In this document: piece by piece, positions 1 through 8,435 of the stretch
Layout of the letters: the number at the start of each line of letters is the position of its first letter
How positions within the stretch are numbered: the first letter of the stretch is position 1
Source: Ramlibacter pinisoli
Lineage (GTDB): Bacteria > Pseudomonadota > Gammaproteobacteria > Burkholderiales > Burkholderiaceae_C
Length of the DNA stretch: 64,000 nt
Assembly: GCF_009758015.1 (NCBI RefSeq)
Contig: NZ_WSEL01000011.1
Span: 124,001 to 188,000, forward strand
Direction of reading: 5' to 3'
Notes under the pieces: model-generated
The model's input: only the letters and a program-made list of their open reading frames with translations
Databases searched by the model: none
What the model was told of the DNA's origin: nothing
Translations under genes and position numbers: made by a program

Positions 1-280
1 CGAAGCGTGGTCGTTCGAATGCCTTTAGCCGAATCGCCTCGTCATGTGCGCCTCGCTTCAACGGCGTTACGGTTTCACGATACCGTCTAAGCAGTTCCGC
101 TAGGGGTGTGTCTCCCGCCTCCTTGGTGCGGATGTACCGTCCGGCGTCCATGCCGGTCTCGATGCTGCGACACCACTCCAGCGCCTCGGACTTCGTTTTG
201 AACGATGCGGTCTCGTCTGGGAAACCCTTACGAGTCACACGAGCCTGCCACGCGCTACCGCGCTTTCTGATCGATGCCAT
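1..280 (-). CDS. Site-specific tyrosine integrase, N-terminal part (cut by window edge)
   Basis: Reading from an ATG at 280 down to base 1 gives 93 residues with no stop. They begin MASIRKRGSAWQARVTRKGF, the usual opening of phage or ICE tyrosine recombinases (a short arm-binding beta-sheet domain), followed by a stretch like the SAM-like core-binding domain (TPLAELLRRYRETVTPLKRG). The catalytic domain lies outside the window. Base composition and codons differ from the surroundings: 35 of the first 60 bases are G or C, against 49 of 60 at 1021-1080, and AT-ending codons such as CTA, CTT, AAA and AGA appear. I infer a transferred element whose end lies beside moaC. No strong ribosome binding site is visible. 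The integrase assignment is firm; the element type (prophage or ICE) cannot be told. Confidence 0.85.
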   Translation of the reverse strand, partial: MASIRKRGSAWQARVTRKGFPDETASFKTKSEALEWCRSIETGMDAGRYIRTKEAGDTPLAELLRRYRETVTPLKRGAHDEAIRLKAFERPRF

Positions 281-291
281 CGCGTCTCACT

Positions 292-310
292 TGGACAAAC
301 GATGGACAAA
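292..310. repeat. Tandem 8-bp direct repeat beside the integrase start
   Basis: TGGACAAA occurs at 292-299 and again at 303-310, 11 bp apart, which is one helical turn. It lies 12 bases upstream of the integrase ATG. Spaced short repeats next to an integrase gene can be arm-type integrase or excisionase sites, but that role is inference. Confidence 0.4.
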
Positions 311-390
311 ACGGCGTTTTCAGCCCTTTGGAGGCCGCGATGGGAGGTGCAGAACCTACCCCAGCAAGCCCCCTCCCCAACACCTCAGAA

Positions 391-882
391 TCAGCCGGTT
401 TCCCTCGGAGAAGCCTTCCACTCCCCCGACTTCCCCCCCCGCTTCTCCAGCAGCCTGACATCCCCGATCGTCATGCCGCGGTCGACCGCCTTGCACATGT
501 CGTAGATGGTCAGCAGGGCCACCTGCACGGCGGTGAGGGCCTCCATCTCGACGCCGGTTGGGCCGATCGTCTCGGCGGTGGCGGTGCACAGGACGGCCGA
601 AGCCGCCTCGTCGAGGGTGAAGTCGACCGCGACGCGTGTCAGCGCGAGGGGGTGGCACAGCGGGACCAGCTCGCTGGTCTTCTTGGCGCCCTGGATGCCG
701 GCGATGCGGGCCACGCCCAGCACGTCGCCCTTGGCCGCGCTGCCGGCGCGCACCAGCGCCAGGGTGGCCGGGAGCATGGCGATGCGGCCGCCCGCCACGG
801 CCACGCGACGGGTGGCGGCCTTGCCGGCCACGTCCACCATGTGGGCTTGGCCGTGGGCGTCGAAGTGGGTCAGACCGGTCAT
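391..882 (-). CDS. moaC: Cyclic pyranopterin monophosphate synthase MoaC
   Basis: The 163-residue product matches MoaC, which converts 3',8-cyclo-7,8-dihydro-GTP (the MoaA product) to cyclic pyranopterin monophosphate in cytoplasmic molybdenum cofactor synthesis. Family landmarks are visible: the HMVDV segment near the start, the LCHPL motif, [20 protein letters not shown] and the C-terminal GGKSGEW. Length is normal for the family (about 160). After GGKSGEW it runs a further seven or so residues (KASPRETG) before TGA, and the integrase lies only 110 bp further on. The tail may therefore have been changed by integration of the neighbouring element. It stands alone here; no other moa gene is nearby. 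Confidence 0.95.
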   Translation of the reverse strand: MTGLTHFDAHGQAHMVDVAGKAATRRVAVAGGRIAMLPATLALVRAGSAAKGDVLGVARIAGIQGAKKTSELVPLCHPLALTRVAVDFTLDEAASAVLCTATAETIGPTGVEMEALTAVQVALLTIYDMCKAVDRGMTIGDVRLLEKRGGKSGEWKASPRETG

Positions 883-904
883 GGCGGGGCTCGGGGTGGA
901 CGCG

Positions 905-910
905 ATGATA
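905..910 (-). promoter_or_regulatory. Candidate -10 box for moaC
   Basis: The minus strand reads TATCAT at this position, 22 bases before the moaC ATG. No good -35 hexamer is seen, so this is a tentative call based on spacing only. Confidence 0.3.
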
Positions 911-979
911 AGCGGGGCGGCCGACAGGGCGATCGGGGCCGGTTACTTGCCGTTGACAGTTCTGTCGCATCATTGCCCG

Positions 980-2491
980 ATGACTTCCGCACGTCACCGC
1001 CCGGCCCTGCGCCTGCTGGCGGCCCTGGTGGCCGCCGCGCTGCTGGCCGTGCCTGCCCGGGCCCAGTTGCCGACGCTGGGCGACAGCGCCGACATGAGCA
1101 TCGCCGCCGAGCGCCGCCTCGGTGAGCGGATCGCCCGCGAGCTGTACCGCGATCCCGATTTCATCGACGACCCGGTTCTGGCCGACTATGTCCGCGGCAT
1201 CTGGCAACCGCTGCTGGACGCCGCCCGCGCCCGCGGCGAGCTGACGCCGGAGCTGGACGACCGGTTCGCCTGGCAGGTGCTGCTGGGCAAGGACCGCACC
1301 GTCAACGCCTTCGCGGTGCCGGGCGGCTGGCTGGGGCTGAACCTGGGCCTGGTGAGCGTCACCGCCACCCGCGACGAACTGGCCTCGGTGCTGGCCCACG
1401 AACTGAGCCACGTGACCCAGCGCCACATCGCCCGCCTGGTCAGCCAGGAGAAGCGCCAGACGCCCTGGGTGATCGGCGCCATGATCCTGGGCGCGCTGGC
1501 GGCGTCGCGCAACCCGCAGGCGGCCAACGCGGTGATCGCCGGCAGCCAGGCGGCCGCCATCCACGGCCAGCTGAGTTTCTCGCGCGACATGGAGCGCGAG
1601 GCCGACCGGGTCGGCTTCGGCGTCCTCAGCCAGGCCGGCTACCAGCCGCAGGGCTTCGTCGGCATGTTCGAGAAGCTGCAGCAGGCCTCGCGCCTGAACG
1701 ACTACGGCGCCTTCCCCTACCTGCGCAGCCACCCGCTGACCACCGAGCGGGTGGCCGACATGCAGCAGCGCCTGCAGCTCATCCCGCGCGGCGCGGCGCC
1801 GGCGCCCGAGGCGGTGCTGGAGCACGCGCTGATGGCCGGCCGGGCGCGGGCGATCTCGGCCAACGGCGTCGACGGCCTGCGCGCGCTGGCCAGCGACGCC
1901 GCCAACCTGCAGCCGGGCGCGCCGCAGGCCCGCGCCGCCTCGGTGCTGTACGCGGCCGCGCTGGCAGCGTCGCGGCTGCGCGACCAGGAGGCCGCGTTCG
2001 CGCTCGGCCAGCGGCTGGGCAAGACGCTCGAAGGGTCGGCCGTGGGCGCCCGCCACGCCCGCCTGCTGGCGGCCGAACTGGCGCTGGGCGTCGGCCGCAC
2101 CGACCGCGCGCTGGCGCTGGTCGACGGCAAGAGCGAGAGCCGGGCCGACGTGCTGCTGTGGGCCCAGGCCCGGATGGCCACCGGCGGGGCGCCCGAGGTG
2201 GCGCAGCGCCTGCAGGCCTGGGTGGCGGCGCAGCCGCGCGATGCCACTGCCTGGCAATTGCTGGCGTCCTCCTACGCCGCCCAGGGGCAGCAGCTGCGCG
2301 CCCTGCGCGCCGAGGCCGAGGCCCAGGTGGCGCACCTGGACTACCCGGCGGCGGTCGACCGCTTCAAGGCCGCCCAGGACGTGGCGCGCCGGGGCAGCAC
2401 CGGCGGCGGCGACTACATCGAGGCCTCGATCGTCGACACCCGCCTGCGGGCGGTGGAATCACTGGCGCGGGAACAGGCGCTCGAGCGCTGA
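980..2491 (+). CDS. BepA-like M48 zinc metalloprotease with C-terminal TPR region
   Basis: The 503-residue protein starts with a signal peptide cut after VPARA (about residue 27), so it acts in the periplasm. The M48 protease domain has the zinc motif HELSH at residues 140-144 and the third ligand Glu205 in EREAD; a SHPLT motif follows, as in E. coli BepA (YfgC). The C-terminal half is alanine-rich and helical, consistent with tetratricopeptide repeats. BepA-type proteins degrade or help fold outer-membrane proteins such as LptD at the BAM complex. The ATG at 980 is chosen because it puts the signal peptide at the very N-terminus; a frame extending further upstream has no such logic. The 3' end overlaps the convergent membrane protein gene by 33 bases. 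Confidence 0.9.
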   Translation: MTSARHRPALRLLAALVAAALLAVPARAQLPTLGDSADMSIAAERRLGERIARELYRDPDFIDDPVLADYVRGIWQPLLDAARARGELTPELDDRFAWQVLLGKDRTVNAFAVPGGWLGLNLGLVSVTATRDELASVLAHELSHVTQRHIARLVSQEKRQTPWVIGAMILGALAASRNPQAANAVIAGSQAAAIHGQLSFSRDMEREADRVGFGVLSQAGYQPQGFVGMFEKLQQASRLNDYGAFPYLRSHPLTTERVADMQQRLQLIPRGAAPAPEAVLEHALMAGRARAISANGVDGLRALASDAANLQPGAPQARAASVLYAAALAASRLRDQEAAFALGQRLGKTLEGSAVGARHARLLAAELALGVGRTDRALALVDGKSESRADVLLWAQARMATGGAPEVAQRLQAWVAAQPRDATAWQLLASSYAAQGQQLRALRAEAEAQVAHLDYPAAVDRFKAAQDVARRGSTGGGDYIEASIVDTRLRAVESLAREQALER

Positions 2492-2812
2492 CTCGATCAC
2501 CACGCCGATCGCCGAGTAGATCAGCGAGCCGACCAGCGCCCCGACGAAGCCGCGCACCTCGAAGCCTTCGAGCACGGTGGCGGCGGCCCAGAACATGAGC
2601 GCGTTGATCACGAACAGGAACAGGCCCAGCGTCAGTACCGTGACCGGCAGCGTGAGCACCAGCAGCACCGGCCGCACCACCATGTTGAACAGGCCGATGA
2701 CAAGGGCGGCGAGCAGCGCGGAAGTGAAACTCTTCACCTCGACGCCGTGGTAGACGTAAGCGACGAACAACAATGCCATCGCGCTGAGCAGCCACTTGGC
2801 GAGCAGCTTCAT
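2459..2812 (-). CDS. Phage holin family (holin-4 superfamily) small membrane protein
   Basis: This 117-residue protein is almost entirely hydrophobic, with four predicted membrane segments (roughly residues 5-25, 28-50, 53-75 and 85-108). FNMVVRPVLLVLTLPVTVLT is characteristic of the chromosomal holin-4-superfamily proteins found across proteobacteria. Despite the name these are not phage lysis genes as far as is known; their function is unresolved. It is convergent with the protease gene, and the last 33 bases of the two reading frames overlap. Both C-termini look normal, so the overlap appears genuine. Confidence 0.8.
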   Translation of the reverse strand: MKLLAKWLLSAMALLFVAYVYHGVEVKSFTSALLAALVIGLFNMVVRPVLLVLTLPVTVLTLGLFLFVINALMFWAAATVLEGFEVRGFVGALVGSLIYSAIGVVIESALERLFPRQ

Positions 2813-2852
2813 GCGCGCGAGGATAGCATCCGGTCCCGCCGCCCGGCCGGGC

Positions 2853-2858
2853 TATCAT
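2853..2858 (+). promoter_or_regulatory. Candidate -10 box for the DUF3717/DUF1289 gene
   Basis: TATCAT lies 11 bases before the ATG at 2870. If used, transcription would begin only a few bases from the start codon, giving a nearly leaderless message. Evidence is the hexamer and its position only. Confidence 0.35.
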
Positions 2859-2869
2859 CGTCGCCCCCC

Positions 2870-3298
2870 ATGGCCGGCATCCACATCACCGACATCGAGG
2901 CCGCGATCAATTTCTGGCGCGAGCGCAAGCCCTCGCCCGACGGCGTGACGCTGGCTCCGGAGCTGCGCGCGCTGGCCGAGGTCTACGCGCTGATGGTGTA
3001 CTACCACGAGGACGAGGCCGACGAGCACGGCTTCCCGGCGCCCGCCTACGCGGCCTGGAGGACCTGGTACGACAGCACGCCCGACACCCCCTGCATCGCG
3101 ATCTGCTCCACCAGCCAGGGCGACGACGACTGCAAGGGCTGCGGCCGCACCTTCGAGGAGGTGCAGCACTGGCCCGAGATGACGCCGGCCGAAAAGCGCG
3201 CCACCTGGCGCCGCATCACGCTGGCCGGTGACGCCTGGCGCTTCAACCGCTATGCCGAGAGGGCCGGCGGCGGCACCCCGCCGGAAGGCAAGGACTGA
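2870..3298 (+). CDS. DUF3717 and DUF1289 fusion protein
   Basis: The 142-residue protein joins two uncharacterised domains. Residues 1-55 (ITDIEAAINFWRERKPS) match DUF3717, a Burkholderiales-type domain. Residues 73-115 match DUF1289 with four cysteines at 75, 79, 88 and 91 (TPCIAICS and CKGCGRT), which probably bind a metal or iron-sulfur centre. DUF1289 is usually a stand-alone protein of about 60-70 residues. The ATG at 2870 is used because the DUF3717 motif begins immediately after it. Its TGA overlaps the next ATG by one base (ATGA), so the two genes are likely translated together. Function is unknown. Confidence 0.85.
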   Translation: MAGIHITDIEAAINFWRERKPSPDGVTLAPELRALAEVYALMVYYHEDEADEHGFPAPAYAAWRTWYDSTPDTPCIAICSTSQGDDDCKGCGRTFEEVQHWPEMTPAEKRATWRRITLAGDAWRFNRYAERAGGGTPPEGKD

Positions 3299-3600
3299 TG
3301 CTGCGGCTGGCGCGGGCGCCCAACATCGCCATCGCGTCGCTGTGGGTCGACATGCTGCGCCAGGCCGGCTTCGACGCCTGCCTGAACCGCTACTTCCTGG
3401 GCGCCGCGGCCGGGGAGCTGCCGCCCGACCAGTGCCTGCCCGAGGTCTGGCTGGTCGACGTCACGCAGGAGGCGGCGGCGCGCGAGATGCTGCGCGAGGT
3501 GCAGCGGCCGCCGCAGCGGCGCTGGGCCTGCGCCTGCGGCGAGTTGGTCGAGGGCGGGTTCGCCAGTTGCTGGCAGTGCGGCCGGCCGATGCCGGACTGA
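3298..3600 (+). CDS. DUF2007-type protein with C-terminal zinc ribbon
   Basis: This 100-residue protein begins MLRLARAPNIAIASLWVDML, typical of the DUF2007 'putative signal transducing protein' family (a small ferredoxin-like fold). It ends in a zinc-ribbon-like CxC...CxxC arrangement with cysteines at 78, 80, 91 and 94. It overlaps the preceding stop codon by one base and so is likely co-translated with the DUF3717/DUF1289 gene, itself cysteine-rich. The pairing hints at a shared metal-linked role, but no function is established. Confidence 0.8.
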   Translation: MLRLARAPNIAIASLWVDMLRQAGFDACLNRYFLGAAAGELPPDQCLPEVWLVDVTQEAAAREMLREVQRPPQRRWACACGELVEGGFASCWQCGRPMPD

Positions 3601-3607
3601 GCCCGGC

Positions 3608-4168
3608 TCACTTCCAGCGCAGCGGCTCCACCTCGACGCTGCCGGTCCCGCTCGACAGCAGCAGCGCGCCGTCCTGGATGGTGGCCTGCAGCTGCATCGA
3701 GCGCTCGGCCAGCGCCCCGAGCGCCTGCGCGGCCTCGGTCGGGATGCGCCAGACCTGCAGGCGGTCCAGGCGGGTCAGCTTGGTCTCGATGCCGCGCCAC
3801 CAGATCTCGGCCGAGGGGCTGAACGCGTACAGCAGCACGCGGTCGGCCTTGGAGCAGGCGCGCGCCATCGGCTTGTCCTCGGGCTGGCCGACCTCGATCC
3901 ACAGGCGGGTGCGGCCGGTGAAGTCGCGCAGGTGCACGTCGGGATCGTCGGGGTCGGACAGGCCGGCGCCGAAGGCCAGCGTGCCGTCGCTGTTGCACTC
4001 GGTCTGCAGCGCATGGGCGTTGAGCGCCAGCGCGGCCAGGCGGACCATCATCCGCTCGTCGGTCTCGCTGGGATGGCGCGCCAGCGTCAGCGCGTGGTCG
4101 GCGTAGTAGCCGTGGTCGATGTCGGCGACCGCCAGTTGCGCCTTGAAGACGGTGGACTTGAGCGCCAC
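3608..4168 (-). CDS. yaeQ: YaeQ family protein
   Basis: The 186-residue product carries the YaeQ signature throughout: ALKSTVFKAQLAVADIDHGY at the start, HPSETDERMMVRLAALAL, and GLSDPDDPD followed by WIEVGQPEDK, the degraded PD-(D/E)XK nuclease-like core. Length is normal. YaeQ proteins have a restriction-nuclease-like fold but an unproven role; an early link to transcription antitermination is weak. The start is a GTG at 4168, one base after the purB stop on the same strand, so it is probably read from the purB transcript. Confidence 0.9.
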   Translation of the reverse strand: MALKSTVFKAQLAVADIDHGYYADHALTLARHPSETDERMMVRLAALALNAHALQTECNSDGTLAFGAGLSDPDDPDVHLRDFTGRTRLWIEVGQPEDKPMARACSKADRVLLYAFSPSAEIWWRGIETKLTRLDRLQVWRIPTEAAQALGALAERSMQLQATIQDGALLLSSGTGSVEVEPLRWK

Positions 4169-4169
4169 G

Positions 4170-5648
<1,479 letters not shown>

Positions 5649-5649
5649 C

Positions 5650-5655
5650 TAAAAT
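5650..5655 (+). promoter_or_regulatory. Candidate -10 box for the glutathione S-transferase gene
   Basis: TAAAAT in an otherwise GC-rich purB/GST divergent gap, 29 bases before the ATG at 5685. The same CCTTAAAAT-like context recurs upstream of purE and of the ferritin-like gene, supporting a vegetative sigma-70 box. No clear -35 was found. Confidence 0.45.
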
Positions 5656-5684
5656 TGTTCGTGGCCCACAACAGCAAGAGTCCC

Positions 5685-6299
5685 ATGAAACTGATCGGAG
5701 CCGTGACCAGCCCCTACGTCCGCAAGGTGCGCGTCGTCATGGCGGAGAAGAAGCTCGACTATCAGTTCGTGCAGGAAGACGTCTGGGCCGCCGAAACCAC
5801 CATCACCGAATCGAATCCGCTGGGCAAGGTGCCCTGCCTCGTCATGGAAGGCGGCGAGGCCCTGTTCGACTCGCGCGTCGTCGTCGAGTACCTCGACACC
5901 CTGTCGCCGGTGGGCAAGCTCATTCCGGCGGTCGGCCGCGAGCGCGCCGAGGTCAAGACCTGGGAGGCGCTGGCCGACGGCGTGCTCGACGCCGCGATCC
6001 TGGCGCGGCTGGAGGCCAACTGGGCGCCGCGCACCAAGGCGCAGCGCAGCCAGGCCTGGATCGATCGCCAGCTCGGCAAGGTCAACGCCAGCGTCAAGGC
6101 CATGAGCCAGGGCCTGGGCGACAAGCCGTTCTGCGCCGGCATCCATCTCAGCCTGGCTGACATCGCGGTCGGCTGCGCCCTGGGCTACCTCGATTTCCGC
6201 TTCCCCGACATCGACTGGCGCACGCCCTACCCCAACCTGGCGCGGTTGCACGAGAAGCTGATGCAGCGCACCAGCTTCCAGGACACCAAGCCCGCCTGA
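5685..6299 (+). CDS. Glutathione S-transferase
   Basis: This 204-residue cytosolic GST has an N-terminal thioredoxin-like domain (MKLIGAVTSPYVRKVRVVMA, then NPLGKVPCLV with the cis-Pro, and the DSRVVVEYLD glutathione-binding segment) and an all-alpha C-terminal domain containing LSLADIAVGCALGYLDFR. The SPYVRK context suggests a Ser/Cys-type or YfcF/YibF-like GST that conjugates or reduces with glutathione; the substrate is unknown. The ATG at 5685 begins exactly at the domain start. It diverges from purB and is followed by a palindromic hairpin. Confidence 0.9.
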   Translation: MKLIGAVTSPYVRKVRVVMAEKKLDYQFVQEDVWAAETTITESNPLGKVPCLVMEGGEALFDSRVVVEYLDTLSPVGKLIPAVGRERAEVKTWEALADGVLDAAILARLEANWAPRTKAQRSQAWIDRQLGKVNASVKAMSQGLGDKPFCAGIHLSLADIAVGCALGYLDFRFPDIDWRTPYPNLARLHEKLMQRTSFQDTKPA

Positions 6300-6306
6300 G
6301 GGCACC

Positions 6307-6323
6307 CCGCCGGTCACCGGCGG
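6307..6323. terminator. Hairpin just after the GST stop codon
   Basis: CCGCCG-gtcac-CGGCGG forms a stem of six G:C pairs (17-bp near-perfect palindrome) eight bases after the GST stop. There is no T tract, so it may be a transcript-stabilising hairpin or a weak terminator. Confidence 0.4.
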
Positions 6324-6571
6324 CCGTTCGACACGCGCGCTCGCGGCCGGCCCAGGGTTGCCCGGCGCATCGATCCCCAACCATGCATGCAGGCCGCCGC
6401 GCGCGCATGCCGCGGTGGTGCCGCCGACCGCTGCCTGCTGCTAGCTGCTGGCTCTCGTCGTGGTCGCGCAGAGGGTGGGCGGCAGCCGCCGAAGCCGGCG
6501 ACAGGTCCCTCGCGCTGCCGCCGGATGCCGCGTGTGCGGCGTGAGAAAAATGCTGCGAAGCGCCCCGGGAC

Positions 6572-6601
6572 GAAGGAGGGAGGGAGGGAGGAGGAGAAGA
6601 G
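6572..6601 (+). repeat. Homopurine G-rich tract with possible G-quadruplex
   Basis: Thirty consecutive purines containing GGAGGGAGGGAGGGAGG, that is several G2-G3 runs separated by single A. Such tracts can form G-quadruplex or triplex DNA on the plus strand. It is flanked by the 10-bp direct repeat CGCCCCGGGA. Confidence 0.7.
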
Positions 6602-6799
6602 TCGCCCCGGGATTGCAGCCGGTCCTCTAGGGGCCGGAAGGCTACGCAGCAATAACCGAATTCTTCTGGAGCCGTGCTCCGTGCCCCTCTAGACACGCCG
6701 GCGCCCCGCGGGGTTCCGTGCCGCAGGCCATGAGCCAGGTAAAGTTTTGTGAGCCGGTCAGCAGGCCCGGACTGCCGTGTCCGGATGGCTACCCGCCAG

Positions 6800-7381
6800 T
6801 CAGCGGGCCAGCAGGTTCTCGATCGCGGCGACGAAGGCGCGGTCGTCCGGCGCGGTGAGGCTGGAGTACTGGGCCACGACCGTGCCGTCGCGCGCCACCA
6901 GGTATTTGTGGAAGTTCCACGCCGGCGCGCGCCCGGTGCGGGCCGCCAGTTCCTTGAACAGCGGGTTGGCGTCGCGGCCGCGCACCGCGCTCTTGCCGAA
7001 CATCGGGAACTTGACGCCGAAGGTGCTCTCGCAGAAATCGGCGATCTCGCGGTTGCTGCCGGTCTCCTGCGCGAAGTCGTTGGACGGGAACCCCAGCACC
7101 ACCAGCCCGCGCTCGCGGTAGCGGCCGTACAGCGCCTCCAGCCCCTGGTACTGGGGCGTGAAGCCGCAGTAGCTGGCGGTGTTCACGACCAGCAGCACCT
7201 TGCCCGCGTACTGGCACAGGTTCTGGGGCTTCTCGTCCTGCAGGCGCGGGAACTCCTGGTTCAGCAGCGCAGGGCAGGCTGCGGCAGACGCGGGGGCGCC
7301 CGGCTTCGCCGGCTGGGCTTGCGTGGGCGCCCCGCCCAGCGCCACGGTGGCAACCAGGCAGGCGAGCAGGGTCGTGCGCAT
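6800..7381 (-). CDS. Exported glutathione peroxidase
   Basis: The 193-residue protein begins with a signal peptide (MRTTLLACLVATVALGGAPT, cut near residue 22), so it works in the periplasm. The glutathione-peroxidase fold follows: NTASYCGFTPQY with the peroxidatic residue as Cys72 (not selenocysteine), then FPSNDFAQETG and the WNFHKYLV segment with the conserved Trp-Asn. The usual Gln of the FPCNQF motif is Asp here, a variation seen by eye against the classical tetrad. Such enzymes reduce H2O2 or lipid peroxides, in bacteria mostly with thioredoxin. The start is set at 7381 because it places the signal peptide first; a longer frame upstream lacks support. It diverges from the ferritin-like gene. 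Confidence 0.9.
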   Translation of the reverse strand: MRTTLLACLVATVALGGAPTQAQPAKPGAPASAAACPALLNQEFPRLQDEKPQNLCQYAGKVLLVVNTASYCGFTPQYQGLEALYGRYRERGLVVLGFPSNDFAQETGSNREIADFCESTFGVKFPMFGKSAVRGRDANPLFKELAARTGRAPAWNFHKYLVARDGTVVAQYSSLTAPDDRAFVAAIENLLAR

Positions 7382-7537
7382 GCGGGGCTTTCTGGCAGGA
7401 GGGGGGTGGCACGCATTCTGCGCGCACTCGGGCGGCGGGCCAATGGCTGGGCCGCCGAGTGTCCCTGCGCGCGACCCGGCCGCAGACTGACGTGTGCCAT
7501 CCCGATACGCTGTCAAGACCGTTTCATGCCCCCCGCT

Positions 7538-7543
7538 TAAAAT
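7538..7543 (+). promoter_or_regulatory. Candidate -10 box for the ferritin-like gene
   Basis: TAAAAT in the 188-bp gap between the divergent peroxidase and ferritin-like genes, 26 bases before the ATG at 7570. Same local context as the boxes before GST and purE. Confidence 0.45.
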
Positions 7544-7569
7544 CTGCGCAATACCAACGACAACGTCCC

Positions 7570-8430
7570 ATGCTCTATCCAGAACTGTTCAAGCAACTCG
7601 AGTCCGTACGCTGGGACATGGACAAGGACATTCCCTGGGAGCGGTTCGACGCCTCGCTGCTGACCGACGAACAGGCGCAGACCATCAAGATGAACGCCAT
7701 CACCGAGTGGTCGGCGCTGCCGGCCACCGAGATGTTCCTGCGCGACAACCGCAACGACAGCGATTTCTCCGCCTTCATGTCGATCTGGTTTTTCGAGGAG
7801 CAGAAGCACTCGCTGGTGCTCATCGAGTACCTCAAGCGGTTCCGCCCCGAACTGGTGCCCAGCGAGCAGGAGTTGCACGAGGTCCGCTTCGAGTTCGAGC
7901 CGGCGCCGGCCCTCGAGACCCTGATGCTGCATTTCTGCGGCGAGATCCGGCTGAACCACTGGTACCGGCGCGCCTCCGAGTGGCACACCGAACCGGTCAT
8001 CAAGCACATCTACCAGACCCTCAGCCAGGACGAGGCGCGCCACGGCGGCGCCTACCTGCGCTACATGAAGCGCGCCATCAACAACTTCGGCGTCGAGGCC
8101 AAGGCCGCCTTCGCCAAGGTCGGCGTGCTGATGGCCAGCGCGCGCCGCACGGCCCAGGCCCTGCACCCGACCAACCTGCACGTGAACAAGTCGCTGTTCC
8201 CGCGCGACACCATCCAGAGCCGGCTGCCCAACCCCGAGTGGCTGGAGCACTGGCTGGACACCCAGATCAAGTTCGACGCGGTCTGGGAGACCAAGGTGGT
8301 CGAGCGCATCCTGCACAACCTCAGTCTGCTGATGGACCGCAGCTTCCAGAGCGTGCAGGAGCTCAATCGCTACCGCAAGGAACTGACGGCCGTCCTGGCC
8401 CAGGGCACCGCCGCCGCGCACGCGGCGTGA
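7570..8430 (+). CDS. Ferritin-like di-iron protein (acyl-ACP desaturase-like)
   Basis: The 286-residue protein has two ExxH iron-binding motifs in a four-helix pattern: FFEEQKHSLV and SQDEARHGGAYL, with further acidic residues in TEWSALPATEMF and FCGEIRLNHWY that could complete the E...ExxH...E...ExxH site of the ferritin/ribonucleotide-reductase-like superfamily. Family members are annotated as ferritin-like or acyl-ACP desaturase-like proteins; substrate is unknown. The gene is followed 5 bases later by rfaE2, so they probably share a transcript. The divergent peroxidase might suggest an oxidative-stress theme, but that is inference. Confidence 0.8.
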   Translation: MLYPELFKQLESVRWDMDKDIPWERFDASLLTDEQAQTIKMNAITEWSALPATEMFLRDNRNDSDFSAFMSIWFFEEQKHSLVLIEYLKRFRPELVPSEQELHEVRFEFEPAPALETLMLHFCGEIRLNHWYRRASEWHTEPVIKHIYQTLSQDEARHGGAYLRYMKRAINNFGVEAKAAFAKVGVLMASARRTAQALHPTNLHVNKSLFPRDTIQSRLPNPEWLEHWLDTQIKFDAVWETKVVERILHNLSLLMDRSFQSVQELNRYRKELTAVLAQGTAAAHAA

Positions 8431-8435
8431 CGGTC

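Larger units (their letters stand above)
6300..6799. other. 500-bp gap without a recognisable gene
   Basis: No family is recognised in any of the open frames here. The gap contains the hairpin after GST, a 30-base homopurine tract at 6572-6601, a 10-bp direct repeat (CGCCCCGGGA) at 6561-6570 and 6603-6612 flanking that tract, and a CCGGAC/GTCCGG hairpin (6767-6784) just beyond the end of the convergent peroxidase gene. I looked for tRNA, 6S RNA and common riboswitch cores and saw none. A small RNA or a decayed gene remains possible. Confidence 0.5.

Noticed and set aside
6470..6530. Resemblance to a cobalamin riboswitch core (GAAGCCGGCGA region)
   Set aside because: Only a short stretch resembles the box; the rest of the fold is absent and the neighbouring genes have no cobalamin link.
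6387..6692. Plus-strand open frame of 101 codons in the GST-peroxidase gap
   Set aside because: The translation is Arg/Gly-rich, crosses the homopurine tract and matches no family I know; there is no ribosome binding site. It is left as non-coding.
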